Source: Rheinheimera sp. UJ63
GTDB taxonomy: Bacteria > Pseudomonadota > Gammaproteobacteria > Enterobacterales > Alteromonadaceae
DNA length: 64,000 nucleotides
Assembly: GCF_021568285.1 (NCBI RefSeq)
Contig: NZ_JAKGTQ010000003.1
Span: 62,001 to 126,000, forward strand
Reading direction: 5' to 3'
In this document: positions 1 through 8,198 of the stretch, one piece after another
How the letters are laid out: every line of letters starts with the position of its first letter
Position numbering within the stretch: position 1 is the stretch's first letter
The notes under the pieces: model-generated
The model's database searches: none
Seen by the model: the letters and a program-made list of their open reading frames with translations, nothing else
What the model was told of the DNA's origin: nothing
Position numbers and translations under genes: made by a program

Positions 1-80
1 CCATGCCGATTGATCATCTAACCGGCTTGGATATGGGGCAAATCATGCAGTTCGAGCAACACCTTCGTGAACAGCAGTAG
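1..80 (+). CDS. C-terminal end of an unidentified protein (partial)
   Basis: An open frame runs in from the window edge (first full codon at 3) and stops with TAG at 78-80, leaving only about 25 residues ending in LREQQ. Its stop lies 9 bases before the next start codon, so it is probably the upstream cistron of the CBS gene. The tail has no motif I recognise and I give no function. Its reality rests on frame, spacing and lack of any other gene here. Confidence 0.5.
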   Translation, partial: MPIDHLTGLDMGQIMQFEQHLREQQ

Positions 81-89
81 GAGCGGAAT

Positions 90-485
90 ATGTCGTTAAA
101 ATTGGTTAAAGATTTAATGCAACAACAGGTCATCACTATTTCCGCCTTTAGCAGTTTGCGAGATGCGCTAAAGCTAATGAAACAGCATAAAATTAAGTCG
201 TTAGTGGTCGAGCGACAAAACGCACATGATGCTTTTGGTTTAATTACTTACAGCAACATCTTAAAAACCATTATTGCTGAAGATGGCGATATTGATCTGA
301 TCAACGTTTACGACGTCTGTGTGAAACCGACCCTGGGTGTTCATCCCGAACTGGCGGTAAAACACGCGGCGGCCATTATGAGCCAGCATAACTTAAAACG
401 TTTAGTCGTTACCGATGCCAATCAATTAGTTGGGCTCATCACCATGAATGATGTGGTCAGTGATATTTTTAGCTTATTAGATTAA
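90..485 (+). CDS. CBS-domain pair protein
   Basis: A 131-residue protein made almost only of two tandem CBS motifs. The first covers roughly residues 8-65 (VKDLMQQQVITISAFSSLRD and following) and the second roughly 75-130, ending in the typical GLITMNDVVSDIF. CBS pairs (Bateman modules) bind adenine nucleotides such as AMP, ATP or SAM and usually sense energy or ionic state. With no fused enzyme or channel, this one would act on a partner in trans. The ATG at 90 has a good ribosome site (TAGGAGCGG at 78-86), which overlaps the stop of the preceding gene, so the two are probably co-transcribed. The partner cannot be identified because the upstream gene is cut by the window edge. Confidence 0.85.
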   Translation: MSLKLVKDLMQQQVITISAFSSLRDALKLMKQHKIKSLVVERQNAHDAFGLITYSNILKTIIAEDGDIDLINVYDVCVKPTLGVHPELAVKHAAAIMSQHNLKRLVVTDANQLVGLITMNDVVSDIFSLLD

Positions 486-523
486 GACTGTTGGCAAGAC
501 GTTCGTGCTCAGAGTATGGATAA

Positions 524-543
524 GGGGCAAGCACGCTTGCCCC
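524..543. terminator. GC-rich hairpin between convergent genes
   Basis: GGGGCAAGC (524-532) and GCTTGCCCC (535-543) form a perfect 9-bp inverted repeat between the convergent CBS gene and FG-GAP gene. An A-run follows on the + strand, so neither strand has a classical U-tract after the stem. It is best read as a weak bidirectional terminator or 3'-end stabiliser. Confidence 0.45.
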
Positions 544-561
544 AAAAAAGGTCAGCCGCGC

Positions 562-2046
562 TTAACGGCTGAATAGTAAAATCAGTTGATTGCGTAACTC
601 GGCATCATCTAAGCTATCGAAAGGTAAAACCAAATCTTCTTTGTTATCCCCGTTCAGATCAATAACCTGTACCCGACTGGCATCACGAGGTAAGGGCATC
701 TGCACTTTATCACTATTACGCTTAAACAAACGGCTGCCATCTGGTGCAAAAAAGCGTAATTCATTACCCCCCTCGCCTAGTAACAACGATTTACGACCAT
801 CGCCATTCACATCAATCAGTTTAAATAACGGCATGTCGAAGCGCAGATTGCTGATGCTAACATCAATCTTGGCTTGTTGTCGAAAATCGGCTTTCGCCGC
901 ATAACTCCGGTTTTCAGATAACAAATAAAAATCGACATCTAAATTGGCACTGCCGCGCAGCAGCACACGCACAATGGTGCCGACACCAATCTTGGTGGTC
1001 GGAATATAAAAGTCTTTTCGACCATCGCCATTAAAATCGCCAATCACCACTTCTGTAGGCACTGAATCAATACTGATTTCGGTATCGGCGACGGTTGGAT
1101 AAGTGACACCATCATCCGCTGCTCGCCCAAAAAAGATTTGAAAGCGACTGCTGCGCTCTAAGGCATCGGCTATTTGCTCCACATTCAGTACCAGATCGGG
1201 CAGCCCATCCCCGTCTAAATCGGTGATATCTTCTAAGGTGGTGATATTTTGGCCCGAGTAGCTGCGCCCCGCATCCGAGCGTTGGTCAGCTTGGCGTTCG
1301 GTTGAGAGCAACACCGGCCAACTGGGATAATAAGGCTCTAGTGCGAAACTGCCATCCGCTTGCTGCAGAAATACACTAAAACGGCCTTGTTGCACAAACA
1401 CCAGATCTAATAAACCATCTTGATCCACATCTATCGCATAATGGCGGCGGCCTGAGTAATCGGCTCGATTATTGCCCCAAGTTTGTATTCTTGCGCTAAC
1501 GGGTAACGCATAATGCACAAACTGCCCATCCGCTTGCTGGCGATACAGGTGCATATGTTGAAAATCGGCAATTAAAAAGTCGCTGCGCCCCGACCCCAAA
1601 TCAAGGGCAAATTGACGTTCGCGTAAACGCACCTCATCAATCACTCGAAACATTGAACTGCTGGCCAGCAAAGGTTGAAAGCGCCCGGTGGATAATGAAC
1701 CGGCACTGGCTTGTTGGTAATGCACAATGCCGTCAGCGGTTAAAAAAACTAACTGCTCGGCCTCATAGCCGACTAATCGCGCTTTACTGAAAAACTGCGC
1801 GTTGGCTGGAATAGGCACGGCTAACGTTTGATATTGCTCCAGTTCCACGAGGGTTAACCAACGCTCGAATTGACTAAAGCCAGACACCAGTAATTGATTT
1901 TGGCCTTGCAGCATCATGATACTGCCATTTGCTGGGTGGTTTAGGGCCACATGTACCCGATCCATTTCAAAGGCTGCACTAAAGGGGGCATAAATACCCG
2001 GGATAGCAAGCGTGATCCATATACCCAGCGCGGTAATAAAGCGCAT
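562..2046 (-). CDS. Secreted FG-GAP/VCBS repeat protein
   Basis: A 494-residue exported protein with a hydrophobic N-terminal signal (about residues 1-25). At least five calcium-loop FG-GAP/VCBS repeats are visible: DVDQDGLLDLV, DLDGDGLPDLV, DFNGDGRKDFY, DVNGDGRKSLL and DLNGDNKEDLV. Such repeats fold into a beta-propeller (integrin alpha type), each blade binding Ca2+ through D-x-[DN]-x-D-G, and occur in bacterial surface and secreted proteins. No enzymatic domain is attached, so binding or adhesion is more likely than catalysis. The ATG at 2046 is preceded by GGGAAG. It stands alone, convergent with the CBS gene and about 50 bp downstream of the acetyltransferase gene on the same strand. Its ligand is unknown. 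Confidence 0.8.
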   Translation of the reverse strand: MRFITALGIWITLAIPGIYAPFSAAFEMDRVHVALNHPANGSIMMLQGQNQLLVSGFSQFERWLTLVELEQYQTLAVPIPANAQFFSKARLVGYEAEQLVFLTADGIVHYQQASAGSLSTGRFQPLLASSSMFRVIDEVRLRERQFALDLGSGRSDFLIADFQHMHLYRQQADGQFVHYALPVSARIQTWGNNRADYSGRRHYAIDVDQDGLLDLVFVQQGRFSVFLQQADGSFALEPYYPSWPVLLSTERQADQRSDAGRSYSGQNITTLEDITDLDGDGLPDLVLNVEQIADALERSSRFQIFFGRAADDGVTYPTVADTEISIDSVPTEVVIGDFNGDGRKDFYIPTTKIGVGTIVRVLLRGSANLDVDFYLLSENRSYAAKADFRQQAKIDVSISNLRFDMPLFKLIDVNGDGRKSLLLGEGGNELRFFAPDGSRLFKRNSDKVQMPLPRDASRVQVIDLNGDNKEDLVLPFDSLDDAELRNQLILLFSR

Positions 2047-2100
2047 AATGTTCTTCCCTTAAATAATCTGCGTTAACTACGTGTCATAGAGCCAAAAAGT

Positions 2101-2697
2101 TTAACTTTGCACCTGGGTATCAGCGGCGGTGTCAGCAGTTAAGCTGCGCAACACTCTACCGGGATTACCTGCCACAACAACATCAGCAGGCACATCTTTA
2201 GTAACAACGCTGCCTGCAGCAATAACGCTTCTTGCTCCAATGCTCACGCCAGGACAAATAATCACACCCCCGCCGATCCATACATCATCGGCAATGTTAA
2301 TGGGTAACGCTTGCTCGATACCGCTGCGCCGCTCATCTGCCGCTAAAGGATGATTAACCGTATAAATTTGCACTGCAGGACCGAAAAACACGTTGTTACC
2401 AATTGTCACCCAACCGACATCCAGCACCACGCAGTTAAAGTTAAAAAACACCTTATCGCCCAGTCGAATGTGCTGACCATAATCACAGAAAAAAGGCGGT
2501 TCAATAAAGACATCACGGCCCACTTCAGCAAATAAATCTTGTTGCAGCGTGCGTCGAATTTTCACTTGTTCAGGCGAGGTTTTGTTAAATTTATATAACA
2601 GATGTCGAGTGGCTAAACGCAATTCACGTAAGGTTTTATCTAATGGGTTATACCATTGAGCATTAAGCATTTTCTCATATTCAGTCACAGCGGCCAT
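2101..2697 (-). CDS. Maltose/galactoside O-acetyltransferase family (hexapeptide repeat)
   Basis: A 198-residue member of the left-handed beta-helix acyltransferases. The N-terminal 60 residues match the maltose acetyltransferase cap (MLNAQWYNPLD, then helical), followed by hexapeptide repeats and the diagnostic IYTVNHPL segment whose His is the catalytic base. The C-terminal part has the V-I-G-[GA]-x-x-x-x-P pattern (VWIGGGVIICPGVSIG) and ends in VVAGNPGRVLR. The enzyme would transfer acetyl from acetyl-CoA to a sugar hydroxyl in the cytoplasm; lacA, maa and nodL are relatives and I cannot tell the substrate. The ribosome site is weak (GTGAG before ATG). It may share a transcript with the downstream FG-GAP gene. 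Confidence 0.85.
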   Translation of the reverse strand: MAAVTEYEKMLNAQWYNPLDKTLRELRLATRHLLYKFNKTSPEQVKIRRTLQQDLFAEVGRDVFIEPPFFCDYGQHIRLGDKVFFNFNCVVLDVGWVTIGNNVFFGPAVQIYTVNHPLAADERRSGIEQALPINIADDVWIGGGVIICPGVSIGARSVIAAGSVVTKDVPADVVVAGNPGRVLRSLTADTAADTQVQS

Positions 2698-2780
2698 CTC
2701 ACTATTACAAAGGCCTAGACTAACAAAGTTATTTGAGTTTACCCAGTAAAATTAACAAACCGTCAGGCTTTGCACCGCAC

Positions 2781-2816
2781 TAAAAAAGCCCCGCACTATA
2801 GAGCATAGTGCGGGGC
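2781..2816 (-). terminator. Rho-independent terminator after the DUF1338 gene
   Basis: GCCCCGCACTAT (2788-2799) and ATAGTGCGGGGC (2805-2816) form a perfect 12-bp stem with a 5-base loop. Read on the minus strand it is followed by six Ts (A-run 2782-2787), so it terminates transcripts from the astA-DUF1338 unit, ending about 20 bp past the stop codon. Confidence 0.9.
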
Positions 2817-2836
2817 CTTATTCGTAAATACGATGC

Positions 2837-3640
2837 TTAGCGGGCGTTGGTGCTTTCAAAAATCTTGTCGGCTGAAGCCGCGACAAAACCGGTGTACAGC
2901 TTGCCATTGGGCAGTGTATAACGGCGAGCAAATTCATAGAAACAGCTTGGGATCTGCGCTTCACCATCGCTAAACTGTACCGGCACAATATCGGCTAACG
3001 TTGAGGATTGCTCTAAATACACCTCTGGCGTACCTTTAATTTCGCCGCCTGACGTATTCAATAAAAATCCTGCGCTTTTTAACGCTTCATTCACTTGTTC
3101 TAGGCTATCGAACTTCTGTAAATCATTCACGTTAACCGTAAAATGATTTGCGCGATAACCCCAAGCGGCGGTCCATGCTGCGTATTCGCTCTCAGCTAAT
3201 AAAGCGGCATAGGTGGCGCTGTCAATTTGCCAATGCGTACCCGAGTATAAAAAGTTATCCGCGGTTACGGCATCTTCAGGGATCTGTGCCACTAATGCGG
3301 TGATCCTATCACGCAGCGAGGCAGAGCACTTATCTAATAACAATTCAGAAATAAACACTTTGGGTAGGCTGGTATCCGCATGTTCAAAATGCTTGGCATA
3401 AAGCTTTTTAGCTTCAAAATGGTACTCACCACACTCGGTATAGCCCAGCGCCAGAAAATGCGCTGCCAGCTTATCTAAACTGACTTTCGGTAAATTAAAG
3501 GTACGTAGCGCAATATGGTCATTAATCACATCATCTTTTTGTGATGAACCCAACAACTGGTGCACTTGACGAGCTGATGGCGTTACCGTCAGGTAATTTT
3601 GCCATAAATTTTCAAATAAGCTTTTTACACAAGTATGCAT
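2837..3640 (-). CDS. DUF1338 family protein (2-oxoadipate dioxygenase/decarboxylase-like)
   Basis: A 267-residue member of DUF1338, a VOC-fold metalloprotein family whose characterised member HglS of Pseudomonas putida converts 2-oxoadipate to 2-hydroxyglutarate in lysine breakdown. Candidate Fe ligands are His in NDHIALRTFN, His in RANHFTVN and Glu in CFYEFARRY, all conserved family blocks. At about 267 residues it is much shorter than the 450-residue HglS/YdcJ form. The ATG at 3640 is preferred over an upstream GTG at 3652 because GGGAG lies 5 bases before it. It follows astA by about 70 bp on the same strand and ends at a strong terminator, so it is probably in the arginine catabolic unit. 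The substrate of the short form is not known to me. Confidence 0.75.
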   Translation of the reverse strand: MHTCVKSLFENLWQNYLTVTPSARQVHQLLGSSQKDDVINDHIALRTFNLPKVSLDKLAAHFLALGYTECGEYHFEAKKLYAKHFEHADTSLPKVFISELLLDKCSASLRDRITALVAQIPEDAVTADNFLYSGTHWQIDSATYAALLAESEYAAWTAAWGYRANHFTVNVNDLQKFDSLEQVNEALKSAGFLLNTSGGEIKGTPEVYLEQSSTLADIVPVQFSDGEAQIPSCFYEFARRYTLPNGKLYTGFVAASADKIFESTNAR

Positions 3641-3669
3641 TGCAACTCCCACTAATGGCTAGGCTGGCA

Positions 3670-3703
3670 CAGCCGCGTGTGTTGATAGTAACAAACGCGG
3701 CTG
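3670..3703 (-). other. Intercistronic hairpin between astA and DUF1338 gene
   Basis: CAGCCGCGT (3670-3678) and ACGCGGCTG (3695-3703) are perfect 9-bp inverted arms around a 16-base loop that can itself pair TGTT with AACA. It fills the gap between astA and the downstream gene and has no following T-run, so it is more likely an mRNA stability or polarity element than a full terminator. Confidence 0.55.
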
Positions 3704-3711
3704 CACCGACA

Positions 3712-4734
3712 TTAATCTAAATTAATAAAACGTGCAAAATCACCTTCGGCCAATTGCAAGGCGGCGGCTAACTCTGCGCTGATCTGTAACTGTTGTTGTT
3801 GTTCATCAAACTGGGCATTTTTACCAAAACTGGCTCTAAACTCACTCAGGGCAGTGTTCGCCACAGCTAAAGTGCGCTCACCACGCACTTCTTTAATGGT
3901 CACCGGTACACGGCGACTTAACGCGACCGAACGAATATCTTGTAAGCGGGCTTCTACCGTTGGGCCAGCATCAAACAAGTCAATGTACCCCCGATGCTTA
4001 AAGCCTTCTTTTTCCAGCATTTTTAACGCTGGCTTAGTATTTTCATGCACCTGACCAATCACTTGCTGCGCCTCAGTAGGCAGTAAGCCAACATAAATAG
4101 GATGACGCGGCATCAACTCAGCAATAAAAGCCTTTTTGCCGACACCAATCAGTTTATCGGCCGTAGGAAAGTCGATGGTTAAAAACAAGTTCTGCAACCA
4201 ATTCCAAAAAGGCGGCTTGCCCTCGGCATTGGTGGCACCCCGCATTTCGGCAATCACGATGTCAGAAAAGCGCTGCGGATGCTCGGCCATAAATAAAAAC
4301 CGCACCTTAGACAGAAAGCGCCCAGCATGGTTACGTCGATAACTTTCACGTAAAAATAAAGTACAAATTTCTGATGCACCGGTGTAGTCGTTACATAGCG
4401 TCAAGGTTTTTAATTGGTTTAATACATTCAACTCTGCGCTGTGATGGATCACGGTGTTTTGTTGAAAGTGATACAGCGGCGTATGCAAGCCAACGGCCGC
4501 TTCAATACCGGTGGTACCGACAATTTCACCTGTGTTGCAGTCTTCTAACACAAATAAATAACCGTGATCGCCTGGTGCAGAAACATCCACATTAAAACTG
4601 TGCGAAGCATGGGCAATTTTGTGTTGTAAACGCTCATCATGCACCGGTAAAGAGGTAAAGCCAGGGCCGGATTCCACCGCAATTTGTTTTAAGGCGGCAA
4701 AATCAGCCGTCGTAATCGGTCGGATCAATAACAT
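3712..4734 (-). CDS. astA: Arginine N-succinyltransferase
   Basis: A 340-residue protein that matches AstA from end to end, including the N-terminus MLLIRPITTADFAAL, the GPGFTSLP segment, an FLF/AEMRG region and the MLEKEGFKHRGYIDLFDAGP block. It transfers succinyl from succinyl-CoA to the alpha-amino group of arginine, the first step of the ammonia-producing AST pathway. The upstream TTG at 4740 gives a slightly longer frame, but the ATG at 4734 has GAGG 8 bases before it and matches the family start. Only astA and astE (50 kb) of the five ast genes are in this window; astB, astC and astD must be elsewhere. The divergent Lrp-type gene is a likely regulator. Confidence 0.95.
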   Translation of the reverse strand: MLLIRPITTADFAALKQIAVESGPGFTSLPVHDERLQHKIAHASHSFNVDVSAPGDHGYLFVLEDCNTGEIVGTTGIEAAVGLHTPLYHFQQNTVIHHSAELNVLNQLKTLTLCNDYTGASEICTLFLRESYRRNHAGRFLSKVRFLFMAEHPQRFSDIVIAEMRGATNAEGKPPFWNWLQNLFLTIDFPTADKLIGVGKKAFIAELMPRHPIYVGLLPTEAQQVIGQVHENTKPALKMLEKEGFKHRGYIDLFDAGPTVEARLQDIRSVALSRRVPVTIKEVRGERTLAVANTALSEFRASFGKNAQFDEQQQQLQISAELAAALQLAEGDFARFINLD

Positions 4735-4872
4735 ACACAAAGCCTCAGCGAATAAGCGAGAAAACAGTAACTCGTCGAAATGCCATTATATTCGCCATAG
4801 CTGACATTTTGCAGTATCATTTTTAACAGAATAAAAGAGTTATATTGCAATTTGCTAAGGACATAATACAAA

Positions 4873-5310
4873 GTGATAAGCAAAGAAGATGAAAAACTGC
4901 TCGCACTGCTGCAAAAAGATGCACGCGCGAGTATTTCCGATCTGGCACGAGCCTTATCCTTGTCTCGCGCCACGGTGCAAAATCGTTTGCAAAAATTGCA
5001 AGAAACCGGCGTGATCAAAGGCTATACCGTTGAGGTGGGCGAAAACTGGTTAGCCAGTTTAGTGGCAGCACACGTTAGCATCAAAGTGAAACAAAAGCTG
5101 ACAGCACGTACCAATAACGAATTGAAACACATTCCACAAATAGCCGCTCTTTATGCCATCAGTGGCGAGTACGATTTAATTGCGATTGTGCAAGCTCAGA
5201 GTACTGAGCAACTGAGTCATTTACTTGATGATATTGGTAATTTAGAAGGCGTTGAACGTACCACCTCGTCGGTCATTTTAGAAACCAAATTTAAACGCCA
5301 AGCGTTTTAA
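4873..5310 (+). CDS. Lrp/AsnC family transcriptional regulator
   Basis: A 145-residue regulator with an N-terminal winged helix-turn-helix (SISDLARALSLSRATVQNRL, about residues 17-36) and a C-terminal RAM/AsnC ligand domain with VAAHVSIKV and the GEYDLIAIVQ core. Proteins of this family are octameric or dimeric feast-famine regulators that bind amino acids. The start is GTG at 4873 with AAGGA 11 bases upstream. The gene is divergent from astA across a 138-bp AT-rich gap, which makes control of astA and its own gene the simplest reading. The effector, possibly arginine, is inferred only from the neighbour. Confidence 0.88.
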   Translation: MISKEDEKLLALLQKDARASISDLARALSLSRATVQNRLQKLQETGVIKGYTVEVGENWLASLVAAHVSIKVKQKLTARTNNELKHIPQIAALYAISGEYDLIAIVQAQSTEQLSHLLDDIGNLEGVERTTSSVILETKFKRQAF

Positions 5311-5365
5311 GTCTTATGAATGAGAGGAACGGCCCTAATATGAACAGCAGCAAGTTGCCTCAGCG

Positions 5366-6688
5366 TTGTTAAATTTACAGCATCCTAAACAAAAGCAAGT
5401 GCTATTGATTGCACTGCCCATGATTGCCTCCAACCTCACCATCCCATTACTATCGTTGGTCGATACCGCCGTGGTAGGGCATTTAGCACAGGCATGGTAT
5501 TTGGGCGGTGTGGCGCTGGGGAGCAGTTTAATTAGCTTAGTGTTTTTGTTACTCGGCTTTTTACGTATGAGCACCACCGGTTTGACGGCACAAGCTTTAG
5601 GCCGCAATAACCAACAGGCTTTGCGCCAAAGTTTACTGCAAGCAGGCTTAGTGGCGCTCTGCTTAGCGATACTTTTGTTAATCGTGCATCCATGGGTAAT
5701 GCCAATCGTCTATAAGCTCAGCAGTGCGAGCACGGAAGTGTTAACACAGGCTGAGATCTATTTTCAGATCCGTATTTGGAGCGCCCCTGCCGCCCTGCTG
5801 AATATGGTGTTACTCGGATGGTTTTTGGGCCTGCAAAACGCCCGTTATCCCATGTGGCTACTCCTGCTGAATCAAACCATTAACATCTTGCTTGATCTGT
5901 TATTTGTCTTAGGCTTTGACTGGAAAGTCAGTGGTGTCGCGGCAGCATCAGTTTTGGCCGATTACAGTACGCTGGCCGTTGGGCTTTACTTGGTGCGCCG
6001 CTTATGGCGACAACAGCAACTGGGCACTTTAAACTGGCCGCAACTGCTCTCAACCGACGGTTATAGCCGACTCTTTGCTTTAAACCGCGATATTTTTATT
6101 CGCAGCCTATGCCTACAACTGGTGTTTGTATTTATCGCTTTTCGGGGTGCCAGTTTTGGCGATACTATAGTTGCGGCAAATGCAGTGCTGATCACCTTTT
6201 TAATGCTGGTATCTTATGCCTTAGATGGCTTTGCCTATGCCGCAGAAGCACTGACAGGTAAAGCGGTTGGTGCAAAAGATCAAAGCGAGTTGCGGCTGTT
6301 GCTTAAGATCTTGGCCGGCTGGGGATGGTTATTAGGGATGCTATTCAGCGCGCTGTTTTGGCTGGCAGGCTCGACGATTATTAGCAGCTTAACTTCTATT
6401 ACCGCGGTGCAACAGCAAGCAAACCTGTATCTGCCTTGGCTAATTGGACTACCACTGTTAGCCGTTTGGGGCTACTTGCTTGATGGCATTTATATTGGGG
6501 CAACTCAAGCACGCGCGATGAGAAACAGTATGTTGCTTGCCTTTAGTGGCTTTGTGCTGTGCTACCTGCTGCTACAAAATTTAAATAATCATGCGCTTTG
6601 GCTAGCCTTGTCGCTATTTATGTTATTACGCGGTTTAAGTTTAGCCTGGCCGCTGTATCGCCAAGGCATCGTGGTGCTATTTCGTTAA
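5366..6688 (+). CDS. dinF: MATE family efflux transporter, DinF type
   Basis: A 440-residue, 12-helix membrane protein matching E. coli DinF along its length: LVDTAVVGHL near the N-terminus, FLRMSTTGLTAQALG, LLGWFLGLQNARYP, ALNRDIFIRS, YALDGFAYAAEALTG and near the C-terminus LLDGIYIGATQARAMRNSM. DinF-type MATE proteins export cationic or toxic compounds using H+ or Na+. In this frame the only usable start before the first helix is TTG at 5366 without a clear ribosome site. A better-placed ATG (5340, after AGAGGA) opens another frame that stops after ten codons, so a one-base shift may be hidden here. I saw no LexA box upstream, unlike E. coli where dinF follows lexA. Confidence 0.88.
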   Translation: MLNLQHPKQKQVLLIALPMIASNLTIPLLSLVDTAVVGHLAQAWYLGGVALGSSLISLVFLLLGFLRMSTTGLTAQALGRNNQQALRQSLLQAGLVALCLAILLLIVHPWVMPIVYKLSSASTEVLTQAEIYFQIRIWSAPAALLNMVLLGWFLGLQNARYPMWLLLLNQTINILLDLLFVLGFDWKVSGVAAASVLADYSTLAVGLYLVRRLWRQQQLGTLNWPQLLSTDGYSRLFALNRDIFIRSLCLQLVFVFIAFRGASFGDTIVAANAVLITFLMLVSYALDGFAYAAEALTGKAVGAKDQSELRLLLKILAGWGWLLGMLFSALFWLAGSTIISSLTSITAVQQQANLYLPWLIGLPLLAVWGYLLDGIYIGATQARAMRNSMLLAFSGFVLCYLLLQNLNNHALWLALSLFMLLRGLSLAWPLYRQGIVVLFR

Positions 6689-6759
6689 AGCAAAAAACCG
6701 CTAAATTGTGCTATGCTGCGCCACTATTTTTTATTCAATGACGAGCAGCAGAGTTGTTT

Positions 6760-7158
6760 ATGCGTGTGATCATCCGTTTATTTTTTCGCTTTATTCGTTT
6801 GGTATTAACCCCTGTTATGTTACTGGCTGAAAAACTCAGCACCCCAAGCCCTATGCCTCATAGCGCCGAGCAACAACAGCAATTAACTCAAGCCTGCCAG
6901 CAATTGGCGCTGTATCAATTTGCCGCCTGCCCTTTTTGCATTAAAGTGCGTAAAGAGATGGCCCGTTTAGGCTTAAACATCCAAAAACGTGACGCCCAGC
7001 ACCATGCCGAGTACCGGCAACAACTGCTTAGCGGTGGCGGTAAAGTGAAAGTACCTTGTTTGCAGATCAAAGATGACTTGGGTGAAACGCAGTGGCTGTA
7101 TGAATCTGATGCGATTATCTTACACTTACAAAACCTAGTGGCCGCCAGCCGTTCTTAA
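6760..7158 (+). CDS. Membrane-anchored glutaredoxin-like protein
   Basis: A 132-residue protein with a hydrophobic, basic N-terminal stretch (RVIIRLFFRFIRLVL, residues 2-16, likely an anchor) followed by a thioredoxin-fold domain carrying the dithiol motif C57-P-F-C60 and the cis-proline region KVPCLQI. It ends in a GST-N-like YESDAIILHLQNL. It would reduce disulfides or glutathionylated proteins on the cytoplasmic face of the membrane. TTG at 6754 is a possible earlier start, but ATG at 6760 is more likely. A -10-like TATGCT lies about 50 bp upstream. It sits alone between dinF and a terminator. Confidence 0.8.
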   Translation: MRVIIRLFFRFIRLVLTPVMLLAEKLSTPSPMPHSAEQQQQLTQACQQLALYQFAACPFCIKVRKEMARLGLNIQKRDAQHHAEYRQQLLSGGGKVKVPCLQIKDDLGETQWLYESDAIILHLQNLVAASRS

Positions 7159-7162
7159 TGAT

Positions 7163-7187
7163 AATAGCGCATTGAATATGCGCTATT
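7163..7187 (+). terminator. Terminator after the glutaredoxin gene
   Basis: AATAGCGCAT (7163-7172) and ATGCGCTATT (7178-7187) make a 10-bp stem with a 5-base loop, followed by TTG, 5 bases after the glutaredoxin stop codon. The T-tract is short, so efficiency may be modest. Confidence 0.65.
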
Positions 7188-7255
7188 TTGAAATCCCCAA
7201 TGTGATGAGCTGACGATGGCCTTACTGGGCATCGTTGACACAACGGTTTTAACGG

Positions 7256-7729
7256 CTAATCAACTGTATGCACATAATTGCATTGCTGCTCAGCCTTAGT
7301 CAGGTTTTTAGAACCACTGACCGTAAAATCAAATTGGATTGAAGTTAGCACCGGTTGTTTAGCACTGTTCTTTGCACTGGCGACCCATTGCCAGTGCGAT
7401 AAGGCTTCTATAGCGTTTGCATCAAAAATGCCCTTGGGATAAGACGTGATAATCGATACCGCTGTAGCTTTGCCGTCTTTATCAATACCCACAAGCATAT
7501 CGACACAACCTGATAGCTGGTTAAACGCAGCATCAAGCGGATAACGTGGTTCTTGTTTTTTTTCGGCTATCCAATATTCATCTAATAAATCTTTTTTATC
7601 TTCAGCCGTCAGATTGAGATAATTCAGCCCAGCCAGTGCGGCGGCGTGATCAGTACCTTGTACCGAATCATTGGCTTTACAACCGATTAAAAGCACACCT
7701 AACACGCTTAAACACACGACTTTTTTCAT
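7256..7729 (-). CDS. TonB C-terminal-domain lipoprotein
   Basis: A 157-residue lipoprotein: the signal peptide ends in the lipobox LLIGC (Cys17) and no inner-membrane retention Asp follows. The body carries a TonB C-terminal-like fold: YPLDAAFNQLSGCVDMLVGI, the D-x-x-G-K-x-x-x-V-x-I strand, a conserved FDANAIEALSHWQW and a final beta strand. The proline-rich spacer and transmembrane helix of real TonB are absent, so it cannot energise outer-membrane receptors in the normal way. ATG at 7729 is chosen over GTG at 7732 because AGGGAA is well spaced. A relative with the same layout lies at 45405-45902. Its role is unknown. Confidence 0.75.
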   Translation of the reverse strand: MKKVVCLSVLGVLLIGCKANDSVQGTDHAAALAGLNYLNLTAEDKKDLLDEYWIAEKKQEPRYPLDAAFNQLSGCVDMLVGIDKDGKATAVSIITSYPKGIFDANAIEALSHWQWVASAKNSAKQPVLTSIQFDFTVSGSKNLTKAEQQCNYVHTVD

Positions 7730-8198
7730 CACTAATTCCCTCTAGTTTTTGATTTATGACGCCAAACTTCGGCTTAAATTGTTTCACTGATATGCTTTAT
7801 GCTAAATGCTTAACGCCGCTTGCGTATTACCGACACAGAACTGTGCAAGCTGAAGGCAGCTTGCTGTGTGCATAAACACAAACTTGCCGCCCGAGCTATC
7901 GCGGGGCTTGAGCACCCTCTGAACTGCCGTAAAAATTTATTAACAACATATTACAGTTAAGGGTGGCAAATGCAACAATACAATCCGTTAACAACTCGGT
8001 AGGTTTCAAAATCATGCTTGTCAGTTGAACACTAAACTGATCGCAATAACCAACTAGCGCAGGTTTTTGCTTCGATAAACTGAAAAAGTATTGATAACCG
8101 CACTGCACGTATTGAAGGAAGATAAAATAATAATAACGTTTTCTTCATGTTAATATGCAAAGTGATAAATATACTCATTTCATTTAAACGAGACGGTT
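7730..8198. other. Intergenic region with a hairpin, no convincing gene
   Basis: About 470 bp between the divergent lipoprotein and diguanylate cyclase genes. A perfect inverted repeat GCAAGCTG-AAGG-CAGCTTGC lies at 7845-7864 and is not followed by a T-run on either strand. A 70-codon frame on the minus strand (7896-8108) has no ribosome site and no recognisable composition. The last 80 bp are AT-rich and probably hold the cyclase promoter. Confidence 0.5.

Noticed and set aside
7896-8108. 70-codon open frame on the minus strand in the gap before the diguanylate cyclase
   Set aside because: No ribosome site, no recognisable motif or helix pattern, and it sits in promoter-like sequence.
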